A DNA stretch of 64,000 nt from Streptococcus parasuis (GCF_021654455.1 NZ_AP024276.1:930001-994000); one strand, 5' to 3'. Positions 48,001 through 57,853 are shown, counted from the first letter of the stretch. The notes: a model not told the origin generated them from the sequence alone. Numbers and translations: made by a program.

Positions 48001-48750
48001 ATGTCAAAACGTTCACCGAAAAAGAAGGGCAAGAACAGAACATGGATGAATTTACTTGCCTTGATACTCTTTTTGATTTCACTAGCCCTTATTTTCAATA
48101 CTTCGATTAGAAACTTTATTATTGGTTGGAATACTAATAAGTATCAGATTACAAATATCAGTTCTGAAGATATTGAAAAGAATAAACAAGCGGACTCAAC
48201 TTTTGATTTTGAACAAGTTGAAGCCGTTTCGACGGAGGCTATTCTGAAGGCGCAATGGGAAGCACAGAGACTGCCCGTTATTGGTGGAATTGCTGTGCCT
48301 GAATTGGGAATTAATTTGCCAATTTTCAAGGGTGTAGGGAATACGTCGCTTATGTATGGAGCTGGAACGATGAAAGAGACTCAAGAAATGGGGATAGGAA
48401 ACTATGCCCTAGCCAGTCACCATATCTTCGGTGTTGCCGGGTCTGCGAATGTTCTTTTCTCTCCTTTGGATCGAGCTGAAAAAGGAATGAAGATTTACCT
48501 AACTGATAAAAATACAATCTATACCTATGTGATTGATAGTGTTGAAGTTGTAAGTCCAGAAAGCGTCTATGTTATTGACGATGTCGAAGGACGTACAGAA
48601 GTGACTTTGGTTACTTGTACGGACTACTATTCAACACAAAGGATTATTGTAAAAGGTATTCTTGAAATTTCTATTCCATATGCTGATGCATCAGAGGATA
48701 TAAAAAAAGCTTTCTCTCACGGATACAATCAGTATGATTATGGTCAATAA
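48001..48750 (+). CDS. srtA: class A sortase
   Basis: 249 residues. N-terminal TM anchor (about 14-36), then the sortase barrel: catalytic His in YALASHHIFG, Cys in VTLVTCTDYYSTQRIIVKG with Arg eight residues on. Attaches LPXTG surface proteins to lipid II on the outer face. AGAGGAGTAGGG overlaps the gyrA stop region, so srtA is co-transcribed with gyrA. No LPXTG substrate is encoded in this window. Confidence 0.96.
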   Translation: MSKRSPKKKGKNRTWMNLLALILFLISLALIFNTSIRNFIIGWNTNKYQITNISSEDIEKNKQADSTFDFEQVEAVSTEAILKAQWEAQRLPVIGGIAVPELGINLPIFKGVGNTSLMYGAGTMKETQEMGIGNYALASHHIFGVAGSANVLFSPLDRAEKGMKIYLTDKNTIYTYVIDSVEVVSPESVYVIDDVEGRTEVTLVTCTDYYSTQRIIVKGILEISIPYADASEDIKKAFSHGYNQYDYGQ

Positions 48751-48803
48751 GACAAGACGATTGCCAGCTTTTAAATCATTTTTATGTAACCTTCGAATTA
48801 ATT

Positions 48804-48856
48804 TAGAAAGTTGAATGAATAGAGCACGTATTCTCTATATCTTTCAACTTTCTTTT
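48804..48856 (+). terminator. terminator of gyrA-srtA
   Basis: AGAAAGTTGA (about 48805-48814) pairs with TCAACTTTCT (about 48843-48852) across a loop that has its own ATAGAG/CTCTAT hairpin, followed by TTTT. Confidence 0.82.
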
Positions 48857-48892
48857 TCCTTGTTTTACGAATAGATGTATGAGGAGGAAATT

Positions 48893-49573
48893 ATGTATCA
48901 AATTGATTTTAAAGAAGAATCGCTTTTACCACGTGAGCGTTTAGTCGAAGTTGGGCCAGAACGCCTAAGTAATCAAGAGTTATTAGCTATTTTTATTCGA
49001 ACGGGTACGAAAAACGAACCTGTCACCATTTTATCCAATAAATTATTGAATCAATTGGAGAATTTAGCAAATTTAAGAGATTTATCTATCGAAGAATTGC
49101 AGACTTTAACGGGTATTGGTCGTGTAAAAGCAATAGAGATTAAAGCCATGATTGAGCTCGGAAAACGGATCAATCAATCCCACTTGTTGCTAAATGAACA
49201 AGTACTAGGTAGTGAAAAATTGGGTCGCAAGATGATTCAAGAAATTGGAGATAAAAAACAAGAGCATCTGGTTGCGCTCTATCTCAATACACAAAATCAA
49301 ATCATCAAACAGGAGACAATATTTATTGGAAGTGTGAATCGTAGTATTGCAGAACCACGGGAAATCCTGCATCATGCTATCAAATGCATGGCCACATCAG
49401 TAATTATTGTCCATAATCACCCTTCGGGGTCGGTTCACCCTAGTAAGAATGACTTACTTTTTACAGAAAATTTAAAACAGTCCTGCGATGTGCTAGGACT
49501 GGTCTTATTAGATCATTTAATTGTAGGTAATAAAAATTACTATTCCTTCCGAGAGGAAAGTGAGCTGTTTTAG
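48893..49573 (+). CDS. radC: RadC family JAMM protein
   Basis: 226 residues from ATG 48893, with GAGGAGGAAATT upstream; ATG 48875 lies before that site. N-terminal UPF0758/HhH part ([23 protein letters not shown]), C-terminal JAMM/MPN+ metal site with [16 protein letters not shown]. Named for DNA repair, but its role is unsettled. It converges with the GATase gene and their ends overlap by 4 bp (49570-49573). Confidence 0.92.
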   Translation: MYQIDFKEESLLPRERLVEVGPERLSNQELLAIFIRTGTKNEPVTILSNKLLNQLENLANLRDLSIEELQTLTGIGRVKAIEIKAMIELGKRINQSHLLLNEQVLGSEKLGRKMIQEIGDKKQEHLVALYLNTQNQIIKQETIFIGSVNRSIAEPREILHHAIKCMATSVIIVHNHPSGSVHPSKNDLLFTENLKQSCDVLGLVLLDHLIVGNKNYYSFREESELF

Positions 49574-50265
49574 AACTGATTGACGATGTAATCAAATAGC
49601 CTATTTTCCGTCTCTCGTTCGCCGTAAAGTAATTCAGGATGCCATTGAACACCCAAAAAGGTATGAGAGTCTCTTGTAGACTGTACCGCTTCAATGGTTT
49701 GTTTATCTGGGGATAGGGCAATAATTTCCAAAGAGGGAGCTAATTTGTTGATTGCTTGGCGATGGAATGAATTAACGGTTGGCTCCTGAGCATAGATCTG
49801 TGATAATTGGCTTTCAATTGGGAAATAGAGATCTTGGCTAGGTTGATTGCCGGTATTTTCCTGCCAATGCCCTAAAACCTCTTGATGGAGACTGCCACCT
49901 TGGGCGACGTTATAGAGCTGCAGGCCTCTACAAATGCCAAATATAGGTTTTTCTTGATGGTGAGCAGCTTCTATCAGTGCTAGTTCAAATCGATCTCGCT
50001 CAGGAAAATAATTGCTACTATCTATGAGTAATTTTTCCTGATAGTGAATAGGCTCAACATTTTGTCCACCAGTCAATACTAATTTATCAACTAGTTTCAT
50101 ATACTGCTCAGCAAGTTCTGGCCGAGTGACTGGTAAAATTAGTGGAATGCCACCAGCATCTTCAATAGCATTCACTAAGCAAGTTTGAGTATAAGAAAGC
50201 AGGGGTTCTGTATGATCCCCTGTTTTATAATGATTTCCAGAAATTCCAATGATTGGTTGACTCAT
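49570..50265 (-). CDS. class I glutamine amidotransferase-like hydrolase (peptidase C26, PuuD type)
   Basis: 231 residues. Nucleophile Cys in [17 protein letters not shown]; His-Glu in [12 protein letters not shown]; oxyanion region [12 protein letters not shown]. This is the gamma-glutamyl-GABA hydrolase-type family; the true gamma-glutamyl substrate is unknown. Starts 3 bases after the rex stop on the minus strand, so probably transcribed with rex. Confidence 0.9.
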   Translation of the reverse strand: MSQPIIGISGNHYKTGDHTEPLLSYTQTCLVNAIEDAGGIPLILPVTRPELAEQYMKLVDKLVLTGGQNVEPIHYQEKLLIDSSNYFPERDRFELALIEAAHHQEKPIFGICRGLQLYNVAQGGSLHQEVLGHWQENTGNQPSQDLYFPIESQLSQIYAQEPTVNSFHRQAINKLAPSLEIIALSPDKQTIEAVQSTRDSHTFLGVQWHPELLYGERETENRLFDYIVNQF

Positions 50266-50268
50266 TTT

Positions 50269-50907
50269 CTATCCTTTGCGCATGAAATAAAGTAGTGTCT
50301 GTAGTTCACTTGTCAAGTCTACATATTGGACAACAACATCTTTAGGAACGGTCAAGTTGATTGGTGAAAAGCTAAGAATACCTTTAACGCCAGCTTCAAC
50401 CAATACATCAGTAACTTCTTGAGCTTTAACGCTTGGAACCGTTAAGATGGCAGTCTGAGAATTAGCTTCCTTGATGCGATCTTTTAACTCTGAAATCGCA
50501 TGGATAGGAACATTTTCATCTATGGTTCCGACTGCAGGATTATCATCAGCTTCAAAAGCCATGATGATTTTCATTTTATTTCTTTCGTGAAACTTGTAGT
50601 GAAGAAGTGCACGACCCATATTCCCAACCCCGATTAACATAACATTGGTAATCGAGTTATCGTTTAGAATATCGGCAAAAAAGTCCATTAAATCCTTCAC
50701 ATTATAACCAAATCCACGGCGTCCAAGTTCACCAAAATATGAGAAATCTCGGCGGACAGTAGCAGAGTCGATTCCGATTGCCTCTGCAATCTCTTTTGAA
50801 CTTGCTTTTTCGATTTTCTCCGCATAGAATCGTTTAAATACGCGATAGTAAATGGATAGTCGTTTAGCTGTGGCGCGTGGGATTTCAGTATTTTTATTGT
50901 TTTTCAC
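50269..50907 (-). CDS. rex: redox-sensing repressor Rex
   Basis: 212 residues from GTG 50907 with AAGGAGACAAAT upstream. N-terminal winged helix ([53 protein letters not shown]), then the NADH-binding Rossmann domain [14 protein letters not shown] and the domain-swapped C-terminal helix. Senses NADH/NAD+ and represses fermentation genes; in streptococci these can include lactate and alcohol dehydrogenases. A Rex-like half-site lies in its own promoter. Confidence 0.96.
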   Translation of the reverse strand: MKNNKNTEIPRATAKRLSIYYRVFKRFYAEKIEKASSKEIAEAIGIDSATVRRDFSYFGELGRRGFGYNVKDLMDFFADILNDNSITNVMLIGVGNMGRALLHYKFHERNKMKIIMAFEADDNPAVGTIDENVPIHAISELKDRIKEANSQTAILTVPSVKAQEVTDVLVEAGVKGILSFSPINLTVPKDVVVQYVDLTSELQTLLYFMRKG

Positions 50908-50944
50908 ATTTGTCTCCTTAATAATATTTTATATACATCATTAA

Positions 50945-50958
50945 TTGGTACATACCAA
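50945..50958. promoter_or_regulatory. inverted repeat in the rex leader
   Basis: TTGGTA-CA-TACCAA, extendable by one more pair on each side (ATTGGTA/TACCAAT, 50944-50959), lies between the rex promoter and the GTG start. An operator or small RNA hairpin. Confidence 0.45.
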
Positions 50959-50988
50959 TACAACAGAAATAATAGATAGTCCTCTACT

Positions 50989-51020
50989 ATTCTAGTGTAA
51001 GTTTGTGAAAAAATCAACAG
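50989..51020 (-). promoter_or_regulatory. rex promoter with Rex-like operator
   Basis: On the minus strand -35 TTGATT (51012-51017), a 17-bp spacer, -10 TAGAAT (50989-50994). Plus-strand TTGTGAA (51003-51009) is a perfect Rex half-site, but the expected second half is poor (ATCAACA). It covers the -35, as an autoregulatory site would. Confidence 0.5.
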
Positions 51021-51052
51021 ATTGAATTGAAAAAGATTAAACAGTTTTCTGT

Positions 51053-51256
51053 CTAATCTATGGATTGTAAATACTGATAGAGGTCCCCAATTCTTCCTTG
51101 AAAATCCAAGGGAGTTCCATCTCTAAGAATTTGAGTGACGGGATAATAATCAGGAAGGGTCAAGCAACCTGCAAAGGCTAGCCTTGCTGCTTCGAGATTG
51201 TCAAACTCTTGTTGTCGCTCAACGTGATAGGCATCTTTATAGAAGATTGTTATCAT
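51053..51256 (-). CDS. DUF4649 small conserved protein
   Basis: 67 residues: MITIFYKDAYHVERQQEFDNLEAARLAF at the start, DFQGRIGDLYQYLQ at the end; this looks like the streptococcal DUF4649 family. AGAAGG precedes the ATG, which overlaps the DUF1831 gene by 4 bp. Function unknown. Order with DUF1831 and cysteine desulfurase is conserved in streptococci as remembered. Confidence 0.8.
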   Translation of the reverse strand: MITIFYKDAYHVERQQEFDNLEAARLAFAGCLTLPDYYPVTQILRDGTPLDFQGRIGDLYQYLQSID

Positions 51257-51603
51257 TTTTTTCCTTCTTTCATAAATATATCACGATCTACCAAACTGTC
51301 CATCAAGAAATAGAATTTTTCCTGAATGACTTTGTTAGTGTCTTGTTTAAAAATATTCACTAAGTGGAGACCAGATTGATCCGTGATATTAATTTTAAAG
51401 CCTTTTAGATCTTGATTAATGATGATTTTTAGTAGAAATCCTTGATTTGAATTTGGGACCTCTTCTAATAAGCGACTGAGTTGGTAGTGACCAGCCTTTG
51501 TTACCTCAAAGGTATTGTCGCGTAGTGTATATTTTTTTACAGTTGGACTAATATGGTAAATATAATCGCAATCTTTCAATGCTACGGTTTGTTGGAATGC
51601 CAT
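51253..51603 (-). CDS. DUF1831 protein
   Basis: 116 residues from ATG 51603 with GGAGG five bases upstream; the frame start at 51615 lies inside the preceding gene. MAFQQTVALKDCDYIYHISPTVKKYTL and LLKIIINQDLKGFKINITDQSGLH match DUF1831. Function unknown; always found next to a cysteine desulfurase in related genomes as remembered, so a role in sulfur transfer is possible but not shown. Confidence 0.82.
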   Translation of the reverse strand: MAFQQTVALKDCDYIYHISPTVKKYTLRDNTFEVTKAGHYQLSRLLEEVPNSNQGFLLKIIINQDLKGFKINITDQSGLHLVNIFKQDTNKVIQEKFYFLMDSLVDRDIFMKEGKK

Positions 51604-51604
51604 G

Positions 51605-52720
51605 CTAACCTCCAATAATTATTTTTAAAGCTGATAGTAAGATATCTATTTCTTTTTTGGTATTCAATTCTGAAAAGCTAATACGTACGGATTCTTTTAA
51701 TCGAGGAGAGTCACTTCCATACATTGCCTCAAGTACATGACTATTTTCAACGACACCTGCTGTGCAAGCAGATCCAGTGGAAATAGCGATTCCTGCCAAA
51801 TCTAATCGCATTAGCAGTTGTTCGTTGAGTCGTCCTGGAAAACCAATATTCAGTACATGAGGTAAATGAGCACCAGCTTGATTGACGTAAAAATCAAATT
51901 CACTTAAATTTTTGAGTGTATAGGATTTCAGATCATGGATATACTCAATATTTTGAATCATTTGTGTTGATTGATGGACGAGCGCTGCAGCCATCCCTGC
52001 AATTGCAGGGAGATTTTCTGTTCCTGCTCTGTGTTGATTTTCTTGCTTCCCACCGTGAATCAGTGAATCAAATTGGTGGATTGAAGAGTAGAGAAAACCA
52101 ATCCCTTTCGGTCCATGGAATTTATGGGCAGAAGCGGACAGAAAATCAATACCAAGTTCTTGTGGTTTGATTGGAATTTTCCCAACCACTTGAACAGCAT
52201 CGACATGGAATACAGCTTGATGTTGAGACAAGAGCGAACCGATTTCCCTTATAGGTAGGAGTTGCCCAGTCTCGTTATTGGCATACATGACACTAACAAG
52301 AATTGTATCAGGTCGTAAGGCTTCTTTAATCTGTTGAGCTGTGATTTCTTGATTTTCTGGCTTTATATATGTAATTTCAAAACCGAATCGTTGCTCTAAG
52401 TATTCCATAGTATGCAACACAGCATGGTGTTCAATGGCTGTGGTAATAAGGTGTTTTCCACGATGCATATTTGCTAAAGCGTAACCTTGAATAGCAAGAT
52501 TATCTGCTTCAGATCCACCAGATGTGAAAATGATTGTATCAGGGTTTACAGAAAGTACTCTGGCGATGTCTGCTCGTGCTTTTCTGAGTACTTTATTAGC
52601 TTCTCGGCCAAATCCGTGGATGCTGGAAGGATTTCCATAGTGATGTTGAGCAACTTCAAACATGCTTGATATGGCTGCCTGTGAAAGAGCAGTAGTAGCA
52701 GCATTATCTAAATATATCAA
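51605..52720 (-). CDS. cysteine desulfurase (NifS/IscS type)
   Basis: 371 residues from TTG 52720, which is the only start that gives IYLDNAATTA at the N-terminus; AGGAG lies 7 bases upstream and overlaps the prs stop. PLP-dependent; the Lys in SASAHKFHGPKGIGFL forms the aldimine, and the Cys in ISTGSACTAGV carries the persulfide. Moves sulfur from cysteine to Fe-S or tRNA thiolation systems. The rare start may hold down its level relative to prs. Confidence 0.93.
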   Translation of the reverse strand: MIYLDNAATTALSQAAISSMFEVAQHHYGNPSSIHGFGREANKVLRKARADIARVLSVNPDTIIFTSGGSEADNLAIQGYALANMHRGKHLITTAIEHHAVLHTMEYLEQRFGFEITYIKPENQEITAQQIKEALRPDTILVSVMYANNETGQLLPIREIGSLLSQHQAVFHVDAVQVVGKIPIKPQELGIDFLSASAHKFHGPKGIGFLYSSIHQFDSLIHGGKQENQHRAGTENLPAIAGMAAALVHQSTQMIQNIEYIHDLKSYTLKNLSEFDFYVNQAGAHLPHVLNIGFPGRLNEQLLMRLDLAGIAISTGSACTAGVVENSHVLEAMYGSDSPRLKESVRISFSELNTKKEIDILLSALKIIIGG

Positions 52721-52731
52721 AGAGTATACTC

Positions 52732-53709
52732 CTAGTTTTCTTTTTCTGGATTTGTAAATTTAAAGAGTGGGCTGAGTGGACGATGCTCTTGAATGCGGTG
52801 AATAGCATCAGCGATTAAGTCACTCGCAGTTAGGAATGCGATATTTTTTGGATGTTGTTCTTTACTTGCAACTGAGTCAGTCACTAAAATTTCTTTTATA
52901 GATGTTTCATCCAACAATTGCGCAGCAGTTCCAGCGAAAAGACCATGGCTGGCAACAGCGTAAATCTCAGTAGCTCCGCCATCTTCAACAATTTTTGAGG
53001 CTTGTGAGAATGTACGGCCAGTATTTAAAATGTCATCGACCAAGATTGCTTTTTTGCCAGCTACATCACCGATGATATAGCCTTCTGCACGGTCAGAATC
53101 GTCTTGAGCATAATCAATAATCGCAATCGGAGCATTCAAAAATTCTGCAATATTACGAGCACGCTTGATACCGGAATTTTTTGGACTGACAATGACGACA
53201 TCCTCACCGCAGAGTCCTTTTTGCATGTAGTATGATGCGAACAATGGTTCGGTCAACAGGTTATCTACTGGAATATCAAAGAAACCTTGAATTTGAGAAG
53301 CGTGTAAATCAAGAGTCAATACACGATCGATTCCTGCTTTAACAAGCATATTTGCAACTAGTTTAGCTGTAATTGGTTCACGTGGTGCAGCAGTGCGGTC
53401 TTGACGAGCATAGCCGAAATATGGAATGACAGCAGTTACTGAGTTTGCACTTGCACGTTTACATGCATCAATCATGATAAGCAATTCCCAAAGGTGGTTG
53501 TTGACTGGAAAACTAGTTGATTGAATAATATAAACGTCAACGCCACGAACGCTCTCTTCAATATTTATTTGAATTTCTCCATCTGAGAATTGGCGAGAAG
53601 AAAGTTTTCCTAGAGGCAGTCCAGCAGCAGCTGCTATTTTTTCAGCGATATCACGGTTACTGTTTAGCGAGAATAGTTTAATGTTATGATCACCAGTTGG
53701 TTGAACCAT
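52732..53709 (-). CDS. prs: ribose-phosphate pyrophosphokinase
   Basis: 325 residues from ATG 53709, with AAAGGAG upstream; the extra N-terminus from 53751 lacks a site. Makes PRPP from ribose-5-phosphate and ATP. ATP site [20 protein letters not shown], metal site [18 protein letters not shown], and PRPP loop [17 protein letters not shown]. First gene of the minus-strand set prs, cysteine desulfurase, DUF1831, DUF4649. Confidence 0.95.
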   Translation of the reverse strand: MVQPTGDHNIKLFSLNSNRDIAEKIAAAAGLPLGKLSSRQFSDGEIQINIEESVRGVDVYIIQSTSFPVNNHLWELLIMIDACKRASANSVTAVIPYFGYARQDRTAAPREPITAKLVANMLVKAGIDRVLTLDLHASQIQGFFDIPVDNLLTEPLFASYYMQKGLCGEDVVIVSPKNSGIKRARNIAEFLNAPIAIIDYAQDDSDRAEGYIIGDVAGKKAILVDDILNTGRTFSQASKIVEDGGATEIYAVASHGLFAGTAAQLLDETSIKEILVTDSVASKEQHPKNIAFLTASDLIADAIHRIQEHRPLSPLFKFTNPEKEN

Positions 53710-53813
53710 TTTGAGAAACTCCTTTTTTAATGCTTTTTTATGAAAAATCATAAAAGTAATTTAACAACAGATAACTCTATTTTATCAAAAAATCCTATTT
53801 TTTTCAGTAGTAA

Positions 53814-53846
53814 AGTTAAAAAAATCAGCTTTATTGAGCTGATTTT
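53814..53846 (-). terminator. terminator overlapping the end of the CYTH gene
   Basis: On the minus strand AAAATCAGCT pairs with AGCTGATTTT (53837-53846 with 53821-53830), followed by more T. The stop codon of the CYTH gene is in the loop, so the last codons form the stem. Confidence 0.8.
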
Positions 53847-54406
53847 ATCTGAGCTGCAGTTCGAGCTACTTTGCTACTAGCGTATTTGAATTGGATGGAT
53901 TTTTTCTTTAGGAATTCATCGAATAGTATTTTTCCTTCTTCAGCGTCTGATACTTCAACCTCTAGTTCATAATCCGTTTGCCCCAAATAGTCATTCTCAT
54001 CAAGGGCCATCAATCCAATTGAGGTTTCTTTTTCCAATCGCTTGGTCTTTAAATGTCCCCAAACTGCTAGTTGATTTAATGGAATTGATGTTTTAGAAAT
54101 AATATCGGCGATTGGACCGGATGGAAGTTCAAAATGGTCAATATAGCCCTGTGCAGTTTGAATGTCTAATAATTGATTGTATTCTTGATTCCCGATTTCT
54201 TGAGGAATTTTCAATGTTAGCTCTGCTATATCCGCAAACGTACGAATGCGAAGGGAAAAGCGGTGGTTTTTCATGTCAAGATTCGGAGTATCAATGTAGT
54301 AGTTAGTTTGATAGATGGGGGTAACATCAGAAAATTCAGAGAGGAGTCGATTGTATTCTGATTTTGTTAATAAGGTTTTATACTCAATTTCGAGATGGTT
54401 TTTCAT
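53831..54406 (-). CDS. CYTH domain protein (triphosphate tunnel fold)
   Basis: 191 residues. ExExK signature in LEIEYKTLL; RFSLRIRTF, AELTLKIPQE, TKRLEKE and DYELEVEV supply the charged lining of the tunnel. The family hydrolyses inorganic triphosphate or related compounds. YjbK of Bacillus is the closest kind and also sits beside a small (p)ppGpp synthetase (YjbM) and NAD kinase (YjbN), as here. Confidence 0.88.
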   Translation of the reverse strand: MKNHLEIEYKTLLTKSEYNRLLSEFSDVTPIYQTNYYIDTPNLDMKNHRFSLRIRTFADIAELTLKIPQEIGNQEYNQLLDIQTAQGYIDHFELPSGPIADIISKTSIPLNQLAVWGHLKTKRLEKETSIGLMALDENDYLGQTDYELEVEVSDAEEGKILFDEFLKKKSIQFKYASSKVARTAAQIKSAQ

Positions 54407-54425
54407 ACAGAAAACCCTTTCATAT

Positions 54426-54433
54426 GTTATAAT
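54426..54433 (+). promoter_or_regulatory. relQ promoter
   Basis: Extended -10 TG-T-TATAAT (TG at 54425-54426, TATAAT at 54428-54433), with a poor -35. Confidence 0.6.
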
Positions 54434-54450
54434 AGATTCGTCTTTGTGTT

Positions 54451-54479
54451 ATTCTAATACATTTTATTAGTTTTTACAA
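54451..54479 (-). promoter_or_regulatory. promoter of the CYTH gene
   Basis: On the minus strand -35 TTGTAA (54474-54479), a 17-bp spacer and -10 TAGAAT (54451-54456). It lies downstream of the relQ -10 and faces it. Confidence 0.65.
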
Positions 54480-54492
54480 GAAAGGGGACCTT

Positions 54493-55164
54493 ATGGAATT
54501 TAATTGGGAAGAATTTTTAGATCCCTATATTCAGACAGTGGGAGAATTAAAGATTAAATTAAGGGGTATTCGGAAACAATACCGCAAAGCCAATCGTCAT
54601 TCTCCAATTGAATTTGTTACTGGTCGAGTTAAGCCGATTGAGTCTATTCAAGAGAAAATGGCGCTTAGGCACATTAAGTTGGAACATTTGGCTCAAGATA
54701 TGCAAGATATTGCTGGCGTCCGTATTATGGTTCAATTTGTTGATGACATTGAAGAAGTGCTCTCCATTCTTCGCAAGCGTAAGGATATGCAAATTATTCA
54801 TGAACGCGATTATATCAACAATATGAAGGCTTCCGGTTATCGTTCCTATCATGTCGTAATTGCTTATCCAGTAGATACTATTAATGGGAACGAAACGGTT
54901 TTAGCGGAGATTCAAATTCGTACTCTTTCAATGAATTTTTGGGCAACAATCGAACATTCGCTCAATTATAAGTATAAAGGAAATTTTCCTGAAGAAATTA
55001 AAAAACGATTAGAAGTTACAGCAAAGATAGCATATCAATTAGATGAGGAGATGCGAAAAATCCGCGACGACATTCAAGAAGCTCAGGCTCTCTTTGATCC
55101 TGGATATAGAAAATTGAATGATGGCGTTGGAAATAGCGATGATACAGATGAAGAATACAGGTAG
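54493..55164 (+). CDS. relQ: small alarmone synthetase RelQ
   Basis: 223 residues, synthetase only, without HD hydrolase or regulatory domains. GTP/ATP sites: [31 protein letters not shown] and [26 protein letters not shown]. Makes (p)ppGpp or pGpp. GAAAGGGGAC precedes the ATG. It overlaps nadK, and the order relQ-nadK-rluD-pta is typical of streptococci. Confidence 0.93.
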   Translation: MEFNWEEFLDPYIQTVGELKIKLRGIRKQYRKANRHSPIEFVTGRVKPIESIQEKMALRHIKLEHLAQDMQDIAGVRIMVQFVDDIEEVLSILRKRKDMQIIHERDYINNMKASGYRSYHVVIAYPVDTINGNETVLAEIQIRTLSMNFWATIEHSLNYKYKGNFPEEIKKRLEVTAKIAYQLDEEMRKIRDDIQEAQALFDPGYRKLNDGVGNSDDTDEEYR

Positions 55165-55966
55165 AAAAAAAGTCGCATTGCTTGCAAGTCGCAATCCGAA
55201 AAGTGAGGCTGTGTCTAGAGAACTCTGGACACGATTGAAAGAAGAAAATTTTATTTTAACACCTAAAAATCCAGATATTGTTATTTCAATTGGGGGCGAT
55301 GGCATGCTTTTATCAGCCTTTCATAAATATGAGAAGTTGATAGATCGGGTGCGTTTTGTCGGTATTCATACTGGGCATTTAGGATTTTATACGGATTATC
55401 GGGACTTTGAAGTTGAAAATCTTGTTGAAAATTTAAAATTAGATACGGGAGCGCGTGTTTCTTATCCAATTTTAAATGTAAAAGTGAAAATGACGGATGG
55501 AAGAATCGTTGAAATGAAAGCTCTCAACGAGGCGACTATCAAGCGCTTGTCTAAGACGATGGTAGCAGATATTATTATCAATAATGTGCCATTTGAACGT
55601 TTTCGTGGCGATGGTATTTCAGTTTCAACACCAACTGGTTCAACCGCCTATAATAAGTCACTTGGTGGAGCAGTATTGCACCCTACAATTGAGGCCTTGC
55701 AAATAGCTGAAGTGGCTAGTTTAAACAATCGTGTTTACAGGACACTTGGGTCTTCCATTGTTGTGCCGAAAAAAGACAAGATTGTCATTGAACCAAAACA
55801 CAGTGATCGCTACTCCATTGCGGTGGATAATAAAACGATTGTCTACGACAACATTGATTGTATTGAGTATCAGATTGACAATAGCAAAATCCATTTTGTT
55901 GCGACACCTAGCCACACTAGTTTTTGGAATCGTGTTAAGGATGCCTTTATTGGAGAGGTGGAGTAA
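55148..55966 (+). CDS. nadK: NAD kinase
   Basis: 272 residues from ATG 55148 ([15 protein letters not shown]), the same length and start as pneumococcal NadK as remembered; ATG 55139, with GGAAAT upstream, would add three residues. Phosphorylates NAD to [19 protein letters not shown] (GGDG) and [20 protein letters not shown] are the diagnostic motifs. It overlaps relQ by 17 bp and the next gene by 1 bp. Confidence 0.94.
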   Translation: MKNTGRKKVALLASRNPKSEAVSRELWTRLKEENFILTPKNPDIVISIGGDGMLLSAFHKYEKLIDRVRFVGIHTGHLGFYTDYRDFEVENLVENLKLDTGARVSYPILNVKVKMTDGRIVEMKALNEATIKRLSKTMVADIIINNVPFERFRGDGISVSTPTGSTAYNKSLGGAVLHPTIEALQIAEVASLNNRVYRTLGSSIVVPKKDKIVIEPKHSDRYSIAVDNKTIVYDNIDCIEYQIDNSKIHFVATPSHTSFWNRVKDAFIGEVE

Positions 55967-56856
55967 TGCGATTTGATTTTGTTGCTGATCAGCACACAAA
56001 GGTGAAAACTTTTTTAAAGGCCCAAGGTGTTTCCAAAGGACTTTTGGCTAAAATTAAATATACAGGTGGTAGCATTTTGGTCAATGGTAGTGAACAGAAT
56101 GCTACTTACTTGCTTGAAATCGGAGATAGCGTTACAATAAACATACCTGCGGAAGAAGATATCACTGGAAGTTTGAAACCGATTTCTTTTCCTTTGGATA
56201 TTGTCTATGAGGATGAACATTTTTTAGCAATCAACAAGCCTGTTGGTTATGCCTCTATTCCTTCGATTCTGCATTCTTCTACAATTGCTAATTTCGTTAA
56301 AGGTTATTTAGTCGAACAAAAATATGAAAACAAACAAGTTCACATTGTAACGCGATTGGATCGAGATACATCTGGGCTGATGTTGTTTGCTAAGCATGGC
56401 TATGCCCATGCCCGATTAGATAAACAATTACAAGCGAAGCAAATTAGTAAGAGATATTTCGCTTTGATTCGAGGGGATGGGGAGTTAGAGCAAGAAGGGG
56501 ATATTATTGCCCCTATTGGTCGACCAGAGGATAGTATTATTACCCGCTGTGTAACACAGAATGGGAAGTATGCTCATACTTCTTATAAACTTGTCCAGTC
56601 TTGGGGCAATATTCATCTTGTAGATATTCAACTACATACAGGGCGCACTCATCAGATACGTGTCCATTTTTCCCATATTGGATTTCCACTACTTGGTGAT
56701 GATTTATATGGCGGGAGTTTAGAGTGTGGTATTGAGCGTCAGGCTCTTCATTGCCACAATCTTGTGTTTACTAACCCTTTTTCAGCCGAAAGGGTTGATT
56801 TGGAAGCAGCGCTTCCGGAGGATTTTCAGGCTGTTATCAATCAGTTAAAAAGTTAA
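55966..56856 (+). CDS. RluD-family 23S rRNA pseudouridine synthase
   Basis: 296 residues, TAATG overlap with nadK, GGAGAGGTGG upstream. N-terminal S4-like region (about 1-70), catalytic Asp in HIVTRLDRDTSGLMLFAK, then IQLHTGRTHQIRVHFSHIGFPLLGDDLYGG. Modifies uridines in large-subunit rRNA; the exact site is not certain. Confidence 0.93.
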   Translation: MRFDFVADQHTKVKTFLKAQGVSKGLLAKIKYTGGSILVNGSEQNATYLLEIGDSVTINIPAEEDITGSLKPISFPLDIVYEDEHFLAINKPVGYASIPSILHSSTIANFVKGYLVEQKYENKQVHIVTRLDRDTSGLMLFAKHGYAHARLDKQLQAKQISKRYFALIRGDGELEQEGDIIAPIGRPEDSIITRCVTQNGKYAHTSYKLVQSWGNIHLVDIQLHTGRTHQIRVHFSHIGFPLLGDDLYGGSLECGIERQALHCHNLVFTNPFSAERVDLEAALPEDFQAVINQLKS

Positions 56857-56877
56857 TAAAATTTAAGGAGTTTGCTC

Positions 56878-57852
56878 ATGAAAATTTTTGAACAGCTAGC
56901 TAGCAAGCTAGAGGGGAAAAAAGTGCGTATTGTTTTACCAGAAGGTGAAGAACCTCGTATCCTTCAAGCGACGAAGCGTTTGGTGAATGAATCAGATGTA
57001 GTGCCAGTCTTACTTGGTAACCCAGAACGTATCAAGATTTATTTGGATATCGAAGGTATTACTGAAGGGTTTGAAATCATTGATCCTGCTCATTATGATA
57101 AGTATGATGAGATGGTTGGAGCTTTGGTGGAACGCCGTAAAGGGAAGGTAACAGAAGAGCAAGCTCATGAATTATTGAAAGATGTCAATTACTTTGGTGT
57201 CATGTTGGTTTACATGGGCGTTGTAGAAGGAATGGTTTCTGGTGCTATTCACTCAACTGCCTCAACAGTTCGTCCTGCGCTTCAAATTATTAAGACTGAG
57301 CCAGGTGTTTCTAAAACATCCGGTGCCTTCTTGATGGTGAAAGGTGAAGAACGCTATATCTTTGGTGACTGTGCCATAAACATTGATCCAGATGCCCAAA
57401 CATTGGCAGAAATTGCAATTAACTCTGCACGTACTGCAAGAATGTTTGGTATTGATCCAAAAGTTGCGATGCTCAGCTATTCTACAAAAGGCTCTGGTGC
57501 GGGTCCTAAAGTGGATAAGGTTGTTGAAGCTACAAAAATTGCTCAAAAATTGCGTCCAGAATTGGATTTGGATGGTGAATTACAATTTGATGCAGCCTTT
57601 GTTCCAACTACTGGTAAATTAAAAGCTCCAGGTTCAAAAGTAGCAGGCCAAGCGACTGTATTTATCTTCCCTGGTATTTCAGCAGGTAATATTGGTTACA
57701 AAATTGCTGAACGTATGGGTGGATTCGCGGCTGTCGGTCCGGTTTTACAAGGGTTGAACCAACCGGTGAACGACTTGTCTCGTGGTTGTAACCCAGACGA
57801 TGTATATAATTTGACCTTGATTACGGCGGTTCAAGCTTTGGAGCACCGTTAA
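56878..57852 (+). CDS. pta: phosphate acetyltransferase
   Basis: 324 residues from ATG 56878 with AAGGAG seven bases upstream; the TTG at 56872 is part of the spacer. Converts acetyl-CoA and phosphate to acetyl phosphate, the step before acetate kinase. VRIVLPEGEEPRILQA, SGAIHSTASTVRPALQII, MLSYSTKGSGAGPKVDKV and GISAGNIGYKIAERMGG are family motifs. The next gene begins 1 base after the stop. Confidence 0.95.
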   Translation: MKIFEQLASKLEGKKVRIVLPEGEEPRILQATKRLVNESDVVPVLLGNPERIKIYLDIEGITEGFEIIDPAHYDKYDEMVGALVERRKGKVTEEQAHELLKDVNYFGVMLVYMGVVEGMVSGAIHSTASTVRPALQIIKTEPGVSKTSGAFLMVKGEERYIFGDCAINIDPDAQTLAEIAINSARTARMFGIDPKVAMLSYSTKGSGAGPKVDKVVEATKIAQKLRPELDLDGELQFDAAFVPTTGKLKAPGSKVAGQATVFIFPGISAGNIGYKIAERMGGFAAVGPVLQGLNQPVNDLSRGCNPDDVYNLTLITAVQALEHR

Positions 57853-57853
57853 T

